From the NCBI GenBank assembly GCA_017965125.1, contig JAGCQO010000200.1:1-10186 (forward strand): 10,186 nucleotides of DNA, in the 5' to 3' direction. This document shows positions 5,959 through 10,186 of this stretch, one piece after another (positions within the stretch are counted from its first letter, which is position 1; each line of letters starts with the position of its first letter). Origin of the DNA: Paludibacteraceae bacterium (GTDB taxonomy: Bacteria; Bacteroidota; Bacteroidia; Bacteroidales; Paludibacteraceae). Made by a program: the position numbers and the translations under genes. The notes below the pieces were generated by a model. The model was not told the DNA's origin, did no database searches, and worked only from the letters and a program-made list of their open reading frames with translations.

Positions 5959-6516
5959 CTAAAGCGCTATGCTAAGAAATTTCACTGTCTTGTCGCCGAC
6001 AGGCTTCATTCCGTGCGGTTTGCGCGCATTGAAATAGATGCTGTCGCCTTTCTCTAAACGCTCCACGCTGTCCTCGACCTGCACCAGAAGCGTTCCTTCG
6101 ATGACGAGGTCAAGCTCGTCGGAGTCGTGCGTGTTCAGCGAGAACGGCTCGTCGCTGTTTATCGGCTCGGCAGTCACCAGGAACGGGCTTCCGCTCGGGT
6201 TCTTGAACGTGCCCACCAGCGACTGATACAGATACGGCGACTTGCGCTTCACCACAACTCCCTTGCCGTTGCGCACCACAGAGTAAGGCACCTCGTGGGT
6301 GTCCTCGCCCGAGATAAGCGTCTGCATATCGACGTCGAAGCCCTTGGCTGCCGAATAGAGGAAGCTCATTGGTATATCACTACTTCCGCTCTCGTAAGCG
6401 ACGTACTTGTCCGTCTCTATTCCGAGTTTGCCGGCAGCCTGCTCCTGCGTCAACTCCAACGCGTCTCTGAGCCCGTGCAGACGCTCAGCGATTTCTTTTA
6501 TCTGCTGTTCGTACAT
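5959..6516 (-). CDS. XRE-family transcriptional regulator with C-terminal cupin sensor domain
   Basis: The protein has 185 residues. An XRE-type helix-turn-helix fills about residues 8-66 (RLHGLRDALELTQEQAAGKLG, then YESGSSDIPMSFLYSAAKGF). A linker leads to a cupin-2 barrel (about 110-185) with NTHDSDELDLVIEGTL (128-143), LEKGDSIYF (154-162) and KPHGM (166-170). H130, E134 and H168 are placed like the metal ligands of functional cupins, so a bound metal or small ligand is possible. Proteins of this plan (for example PuuR) sense a metabolite and control neighbouring catabolic genes. Here the gene sits 23 bases before an acyl-CoA synthetase, so the likely ligand is that enzyme's acid or acyl product; this is inference. 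No consensus promoter lies directly in front: the proC terminator ends only 17 bases before the ATG, so expression may rely on read-through from proC or on a promoter I cannot recognise. Confidence 0.92.
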   Translation of the reverse strand: MYEQQIKEIAERLHGLRDALELTQEQAAGKLGIETDKYVAYESGSSDIPMSFLYSAAKGFDVDMQTLISGEDTHEVPYSVVRNGKGVVVKRKSPYLYQSLVGTFKNPSGSPFLVTAEPINSDEPFSLNTHDSDELDLVIEGTLLVQVEDSVERLEKGDSIYFNARKPHGMKPVGDKTVKFLSIAL

Positions 6517-6533
6517 ACTTTATGTTTAATGCT

Positions 6534-6570
6534 AAAAATCAAGCGCAATGCAGGATGGCACCACGCTTGA
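6534..6570 (-). terminator. Intrinsic terminator after proC, close to the regulator start
   Basis: A 13-bp stem (6558-6570 with 6539-6551; outer TCAAGCG/CGCTTGA perfect, three wobble pairs further in) closes a 6-base loop and is followed by five T on the minus strand (complement of 6534-6538). It starts nine bases after the proC stop and ends 17 bases before the regulator ATG, so it may act as a partial terminator or attenuator between the two. Confidence 0.82.
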
Positions 6571-6579
6571 CAGATTTGT

Positions 6580-7356
6580 TTACTTGTTTTTCTTGATTCC
6601 CTTTATCACAGCGTCGGTGAATCCGTAAGCCTCCATCTCGTTAAGACCCTTGATGGTCCATCCGCCAGGTGTGCAGACCTTGTCTATCTCGACCTCTGGG
6701 TGGCTGTGGTTCTTCAGTATCAACTGAGCCGCGCCGATCATTGTCTGAGCGACAATCTGGTAAGCCTCATCGGCACGGAAGCCGAGTTCCACTGCGCCCT
6801 CAGCCGAAGCGTGGAGGTAGCGCAACGCGTAAGCTATGCCGCATGACGCAACCGAAGTGGCAGGGCCCATCATGCTCTCAGGGATGAGAACCGCCTTGCC
6901 CATGTCGTTGAACATGTCAACAATCAGTTTCTCCTGCTCTGCGTCGGCGTTCTGCGAAGAAATGAGCGTCATGCTCTCGCCGATGGACATCGCTGTGTTA
7001 GGCATAACACGGAACGCCGCCAAAGGCTCTTTCAGAATCTTGTTGAGGAAAGCGAAGTCGATGCCGGCCGCTATGCAAGCGAAGATCTTGTCCTTGGTGA
7101 GGACGTCGGCTATGCCCGAAAGCACAGGCTCCACAAGCCATGGCTTGACAGCCAGGATGACGACATCAGACTTGCTCGCCGCGTCGTGTCCGTCCTTCGC
7201 TGTGTTTATAGATGAATATTCAGATTTCAGTTCATTGAGTTTTGACTCGTCAAGGTCAACGACAGTCAAATCGTTCTGAGCTATGGTTTTAGCAGCCATA
7301 AGACCTCTGGCCACTGCGCCGCCGATGTTGCCAGCGCCGATGATTGTTACTTTCAT
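6580..7356 (-). CDS. proC: Pyrroline-5-carboxylate reductase
   Basis: ProC reduces 1-pyrroline-5-carboxylate to proline with NAD(P)H, the last step of proline synthesis, in the cytoplasm. From ATG 7356 the protein has 258 residues, near the usual 260-280. The Rossmann motif IIGAGNIGGAVARG is at 5-18, DVVILAVKP at 64-72 and FRVMPNTAMSIG at 115-126. The C-terminal dimerisation domain has GPATSVASCGIAYALRY (164-180) and TPGGWTIKGLNEMEAYG (229-245). These differ from the textbook SGSGPAY and PGGTT patterns but fit what I recall of Bacteroidetes ProC. The frame extends upstream to a GTG at 7401, but this would leave almost no leader behind the promoter and adds residues before the Rossmann strand, so ATG 7356 is preferred. 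A strong terminator follows, then the XRE-cupin regulator. Confidence 0.94.
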   Translation of the reverse strand: MKVTIIGAGNIGGAVARGLMAAKTIAQNDLTVVDLDESKLNELKSEYSSINTAKDGHDAASKSDVVILAVKPWLVEPVLSGIADVLTKDKIFACIAAGIDFAFLNKILKEPLAAFRVMPNTAMSIGESMTLISSQNADAEQEKLIVDMFNDMGKAVLIPESMMGPATSVASCGIAYALRYLHASAEGAVELGFRADEAYQIVAQTMIGAAQLILKNHSHPEVEIDKVCTPGGWTIKGLNEMEAYGFTDAVIKGIKKNK

Positions 7357-7411
7357 AATATTGGTTATCTTTTCATTATCGCCATGCAGCCCGGAAGCCA
7401 CAAGACAAACA

Positions 7412-7446
7412 CAAAGATAATTAGTTTTGTTTTTTATCGTCCCAAA
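7412..7446 (-). promoter_or_regulatory. Probable proC promoter
   Basis: On the minus strand TATCTTTG (7412-7419) fits TAnnTTTG. A TTTG (7443-7446) lies 23 bases upstream, rather longer than the usual 19-21, so the -33 assignment is weak. Predicted transcription start is near 7405, giving a leader of about 50 bases before ATG 7356. Confidence 0.5.
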
Positions 7447-7508
7447 CTTTATGTTTATTTAATAATAGGAACTGCCATAAAACATAACCCATTTTTTCTC
7501 TTTTTTCA

Positions 7509-7516
7509 TATCTTTG
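7509..7516 (+). promoter_or_regulatory. Probable pta-ackA promoter (-7 element)
   Basis: TATCTTTG matches TAnnTTTG exactly and is preceded by a long T-rich tract (7492-7506), but no TTG is seen at -33 spacing. The predicted start near 7523 gives a leader of about 75 bases to the pta ATG. The same octamer occurs in the divergent proC promoter. Confidence 0.55.
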
Positions 7517-7531
7517 CTAATTAGTACCGGT

Positions 7532-7548
7532 CCTTTCCTTTCGAAAGG
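7532..7548 (+). promoter_or_regulatory. Small hairpin in the pta-ackA leader
   Basis: CCTTTC (7532-7537) pairs with GAAAGG (7543-7548) around a 5-base loop, close to the predicted 5' end of the transcript. It has no T tract and so is not a terminator; a 5' stabilising hairpin is the simplest idea. I recognise no riboswitch class here. Confidence 0.35.
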
Positions 7549-7598
7549 GCGAAAATCACGCAAACAAACATTCTTAAATATCTAATAATAAAAGTTTT

Positions 7599-8609
7599 AT
7601 GAGCATTATTGATCAAATTGTTGCGCGTGCAAAATCAAACAAGCAGCGCATCGTTCTCCCTGAAAGTTTGGAGGAGCGTACAATCACAGCAGCCGACAAG
7701 GCTCTCGCTGACGACATCGCAGACATCATCCTTATCGGTAACGAGGGTGAGATTAAGGCACTCGCCGAGAAGCTCGGCTTGAAGAACATCGACAAGGCCA
7801 CTATCATAGACCCTGCCACTTCTGCCAAGACTGAAGAGTACGCACAGCTCCTTTTCGAGCTCCGCAAGAGCAAGGGAATGACAATCGAAGAGGCTCGCAA
7901 GAAGGTGCTTGACCCTCTTTACTTCGGCTGCCTCATCATAAAGAACGGCGACGCAGACGGACAGATCTCCGGCGCATTGTCAACTACAGGCGACACACTC
8001 CGCCCAGCACTCCAGATCATCAAGTGCGCTCCTGGCATCTCATGCGTATCAGGCGCAATGCTTCTCATCACAAAGGCTAACGAGTTCGGCGAGGACGGCG
8101 TTATCGTAATGGGCGACGTTGCCGTTACTCCAATGCCAGACGCTAACCAGCTCGCACAGATCGCTGTCTGCACAGCACAGACTGCAAAGAGCGTGGCAGG
8201 ATTCGCTGACCCACGCGTGGCTATGCTTTCGTTCTCGACTAAGGGCTCTGCAAAGCACGAGGTTGTTGACAAGGTGGTAGAGGCGACTAAGCTCGCTAAG
8301 GAGCTCGACCCATCGTTGAAGATCGACGGCGAGTTGCAGGCTGACGCAGCACTCGTTCCATCTGTAGGTTCGAATAAGGCTCCAGGCTCAGACATCGCAG
8401 GCAAGGCTAACGTGCTCGTTGTCCCATGCCTCGAGGTCGGCAACATCGGCTACAAGCTCGTTCAACGTCTCGGCGGCGCTGACGCCATCGGCCCGATCCT
8501 TCAAGGTATCGCTCGCCCAGTGAACGACCTCAGCCGCGGATGCTCTGTTGACGACATCTACAAGATGGTGGCTATCACAGCTTGCCAGGCTATGGACGCT
8601 AAGAAATAA
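7599..8609 (+). CDS. pta: Phosphate acetyltransferase
   Basis: Pta moves the acetyl group of acetyl-CoA to phosphate, making acetyl phosphate for AckA, in the cytoplasm. At 336 residues it is the short, catalytic-domain-only form (no N-terminal DRTGG/BioD-like part as in E. coli Pta). Family blocks are seen in order: RIVLPESLEERT (17-28), NGDADGQISGALSTTGDTLRP (116-136, substrate pocket), MLSFSTKGSAKH (209-220), KAPGSDIAGKANVLVVP (260-276), GNIGYKLVQRLGGADAIGP (281-299) and PVNDLSRGCSVDDIYKMVA (307-325), which holds the Ser/Arg pair (S312, R313) equivalent to the CoA/phosphate-binding pair of the Methanosarcina enzyme. A block usually reading FPDL or FPNL is VPCL here (275-278). ackA follows after 34 bases. 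Codon choice is skewed (CTC for Leu, CCA for Pro, AAG for Lys), as in highly expressed genes. Confidence 0.96.
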   Translation: MSIIDQIVARAKSNKQRIVLPESLEERTITAADKALADDIADIILIGNEGEIKALAEKLGLKNIDKATIIDPATSAKTEEYAQLLFELRKSKGMTIEEARKKVLDPLYFGCLIIKNGDADGQISGALSTTGDTLRPALQIIKCAPGISCVSGAMLLITKANEFGEDGVIVMGDVAVTPMPDANQLAQIAVCTAQTAKSVAGFADPRVAMLSFSTKGSAKHEVVDKVVEATKLAKELDPSLKIDGELQADAALVPSVGSNKAPGSDIAGKANVLVVPCLEVGNIGYKLVQRLGGADAIGPILQGIARPVNDLSRGCSVDDIYKMVAITACQAMDAKK

Positions 8610-8643
8610 CTCAATTTTTATAATACATAATTAAGAATCATAA

Positions 8644-9843
8644 ATGAAAATTTTAGTTCTGAACTGCGGTAGCTCTTCTATCAAGTACAAGCTTTTCGAG
8701 ATGGAAGGCCGCAAGGTAATCGCTCAGGGTGGCGTTGAAAAAATCGGTCTCAAGGACTCATTCCTCAAGTTCACTAAGCCTGACGGCGAAAAGAAAGTCA
8801 TCGAGAAGGAAATGCCAGAGCATACAGTCGGCGTTGAGCTCATCCTCAACACACTGACAAGCCCAGAGGACGGCGTGCTGAAGTCTCTCAACGAGCTCGA
8901 CGCTGTCGGACACCGTGTGCTCCACGGAGGTCAGGCATTCTCTGAGTCTGTGCTCATCAACGACGACGTAATCAAGGCTATCGAGGACAACATCGAGCTC
9001 GGACCTCTCCACAACCCAGCTAACCTCAAGGGTATCAACGCTGTGAAGAAGATCCTGCCTAACATCCCTCAGGTTGCCGTATTCGACACTGCATTCCACC
9101 AGACTATGCCAGAGAAGGCATTCATGTACGCTCTTCCTTACGAGTACTACGAGAAATACAAGGTTCGCCGCTACGGCTTCCACGGAACTTCTCACCGCTA
9201 CGTTTCAAAGAGAGTATGCGAGTTCCTCGGCATCAAGCAGGAAGGCACTAAGATAATCACTGCGCACGTAGGAAACGGCGGCTCGCTCGCTGCTGTCAAG
9301 GACGGCAAGTGTGTTGACACAACCATGGGTATGACTCCTGCAGAGGGACTCATGATGGGTACTCGTGCCGGCGAGGTTGACCCAGGTATGCTGCCATACG
9401 TGTTCTCAAAGGGCGGTCTGAACGCTGATTCGTTCAACGACCTCGTGAACAAGAAGAGCGGTCTGCTCGGCATCTCAGGCGTGTCTTCAGACATGCGTGA
9501 CCTTGAGCAGGCAGTAGAGGACGGCAACCCAAGAGCTAAGCTCGCACTCGATATGTTCGTTTACCGTCTGACTAAGCTCATCGGCTCATTCGCTGCTGTG
9601 CTCAACGGTGCTGACATCCTCGTCTTCACTGGCGGTATCGGCGAGAACGACCACATCGTAAGAGAGCAGGTTTGCGACGGTTTGGCTTACCTCGGCGTTA
9701 AGATCGACAAGGAGCTCAACTCTAAGACTCGCGGCAAGGAGATCGTTCTCTCTACCGAGGATTCTAAGATCAAGGTAGTCATCATCCCTACAGACGAGGA
9801 GCTGACTATCGCTTCAGACACCGAGGCTATCGTAAAGAAGTAA
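8644..9843 (+). CDS. ackA: Acetate kinase
   Basis: AckA converts acetyl phosphate and ADP to acetate and ATP, the energy-yielding end of acetate fermentation, and is reversible. The 399-residue length is typical. Residues matching those mapped in the Methanosarcina enzyme are all in place: N7 in LVLNCGSSS, R91 in GHRVLHGG, D148 in VAVFDTAFHQTMP, H180 in RRYGFHGTSHRYV, the phosphate-binding HVGNGGSLAA (208-217), R241 in MGTRAGEVDPG, the adenosine motif FTGGIGEND (328-336), and the acidic residue in IPTDEE near 385. It forms an operon with pta (34-base A/T-rich gap, no Shine-Dalgarno sequence) and is followed by a strong terminator 22 bases after the stop. Codon use is skewed like that of pta. 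Confidence 0.97.
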   Translation: MKILVLNCGSSSIKYKLFEMEGRKVIAQGGVEKIGLKDSFLKFTKPDGEKKVIEKEMPEHTVGVELILNTLTSPEDGVLKSLNELDAVGHRVLHGGQAFSESVLINDDVIKAIEDNIELGPLHNPANLKGINAVKKILPNIPQVAVFDTAFHQTMPEKAFMYALPYEYYEKYKVRRYGFHGTSHRYVSKRVCEFLGIKQEGTKIITAHVGNGGSLAAVKDGKCVDTTMGMTPAEGLMMGTRAGEVDPGMLPYVFSKGGLNADSFNDLVNKKSGLLGISGVSSDMRDLEQAVEDGNPRAKLALDMFVYRLTKLIGSFAAVLNGADILVFTGGIGENDHIVREQVCDGLAYLGVKIDKELNSKTRGKEIVLSTEDSKIKVVIIPTDEELTIASDTEAIVKK

Positions 9844-9865
9844 TTCTTAACCTCACATTATAACA

Positions 9866-9897
9866 AAAGCTCCAGGCATAATGCTTGGGGCTTTTTT
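9866..9897 (+). terminator. Intrinsic terminator of pta-ackA
   Basis: A 12-bp stem (9866-9877 with 9883-9894, two wobble pairs) closes the loop ATAAT and is followed by a T run (9892-9897). The minus-strand side also has T residues, but no gene reads into it from the right, so it serves ackA. Confidence 0.9.
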
Positions 9898-9968
9898 ATT
9901 ACCACTACTCCACAATGAGTTTGTTGTCAAATCGACAAAATATGTTTATCAGCAGACAATTACAGTAT

Positions 9969-9982
9969 TTAAGGAACCTTAA
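9969..9982. other. Inverted repeat upstream of the lipoprotein gene
   Basis: TTAAGG, AA, CCTTAA is a perfect 6-2-6 dyad in the 168-bp gap between the ackA terminator and the lipoprotein gene. A compact, short-spaced dyad of this kind could be an operator; there is no other support. The rest of the gap is A/T-rich with no gene that I can support. Confidence 0.3.
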
Positions 9983-10015
9983 CTTTTATCAAGGGGCGAT
10001 TTGCGAACTTGAATT

Positions 10016-10023
10016 TATCTTTA
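10016..10023 (+). promoter_or_regulatory. Possible -7 element of the lipoprotein gene
   Basis: TATCTTTA matches seven of eight positions of TAnnTTTG and would give a leader of roughly 35 bases before ATG 10066. No clear -33 TTG is found at normal spacing, so this is tentative. Confidence 0.35.
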
Positions 10024-10065
10024 ATGCAATTACACAATCTTGTAACACCTAAAAATCCAAAGCCT

Positions 10066-10186
10066 ATGAAAAAGATTGAAATTATCGCGATGATGCTGGC
10101 AACCATACTCTGCCTGTGTTCCACATCCTGCAGCGACGACAAAGAAAGCGGCAGAGACACAAATGCAAACGTGACATCGTCTGACC
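10066..10186 (+). CDS. N-terminus of a lipoprotein (cut by the window end)
   Basis: Forty codons are visible from ATG 10066 to the window edge with no stop. The product begins MKKIEIIAMMLATILCLCSTSC, a basic n-region, a hydrophobic stretch and a lipobox ending in Cys22 (STSC), so it should be a lipoprotein cleaved by signal peptidase II. Cys22 is followed by SDDKES; acidic residues right after the lipid-bearing cysteine match the lipoprotein export signal described for surface-exposed lipoproteins of Bacteroidetes, so display on the outer face of the outer membrane is likely. The next residues (about 29-40) are rich in Thr, Asn, Ser and Asp, typical of a flexible linker. The function lies in the missing part and cannot be named. 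Confidence 0.78.
   Translation, partial: MKKIEIIAMMLATILCLCSTSCSDDKESGRDTNANVTSSD

Noticed and set aside
7357..7401. GTG start at 7401 for proC
   Set aside because: It would leave only a few bases of leader after the predicted transcription start, and ProC proteins start directly at the Rossmann strand MKVTIIGAGNIG.
9918..9940. Inverted repeat TTGTC-AAATC-GACAA as terminator or operator
   Set aside because: A five-base stem with no T tract is easily expected by chance in A/T-rich sequence.
9969..10160. Minus-strand frame of 63 codons with a hydrophobic stretch at the right end
   Set aside because: It covers the complement of the lipoprotein signal peptide, which explains the hydrophobic run; no promoter or conserved motif supports it.

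Overview
The window looks like a chromosomal segment from a member of the order Bacteroidales (a gut-type Bacteroidetes; genus not determinable from the sequence alone). Supporting signs are promoters of the TAnnTTTG (-7) type, near absence of Shine-Dalgarno sequences before starts, a DUF6359-type protein with a short type IX secretion-like tail, a lipoprotein N-terminus ending in SCSDD, and Bacteroidetes-type variants of ProC and DprA. Genes are packed tightly and no stretch of 300 bases lacks a gene. I see no rRNA, tRNA, CRISPR array, insertion sequence or phage gene.

Layout. Bases 1-7356 are read on the minus strand. In transcription order from the right these are proC; an XRE-cupin regulator followed by an AMP-forming acyl-CoA synthetase; then a four-gene run VanZ-like protein / dprA / TerC-family transporter / small DUF4359-like membrane protein; and, as a separate unit with its own promoter, an exported DUF6359 protein. 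Strong intrinsic terminators follow proC, the acyl-CoA synthetase, the DUF4359-like gene (two in tandem) and the DUF6359 gene. Bases 7599-9897 are read on the plus strand and hold the pta-ackA acetate operon with a strong terminator. A new plus-strand gene, a lipoprotein cut by the window end, begins at 10066. The 242-bp divergent region 7357-7598 carries promoter elements facing both ways.

How the genes work together. Pta and AckA convert acetyl-CoA to acetate and ATP, the usual fermentation end step in this group. The acyl-CoA synthetase runs the opposite way, activating a short, branched or medium-chain acid with ATP, and is probably controlled by the XRE-cupin protein just upstream. ProC makes proline. 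DprA loads RecA on incoming single-stranded DNA. TerC is a membrane protein of a metal (Mn) export and metalation family. The VanZ-dprA-terC-DUF4359 run is tightly spaced, with a VanZ/dprA overlap at which dprA has a TTG start.

Most of the window is core metabolism. The points most worth a second look are the regulator/ligase pair and its terminator-proximal start, the TerC/DUF4359 pairing, the VanZ/dprA overlap, and the two-module DUF6359 exported protein. No clearly new defence or mobile system is visible.
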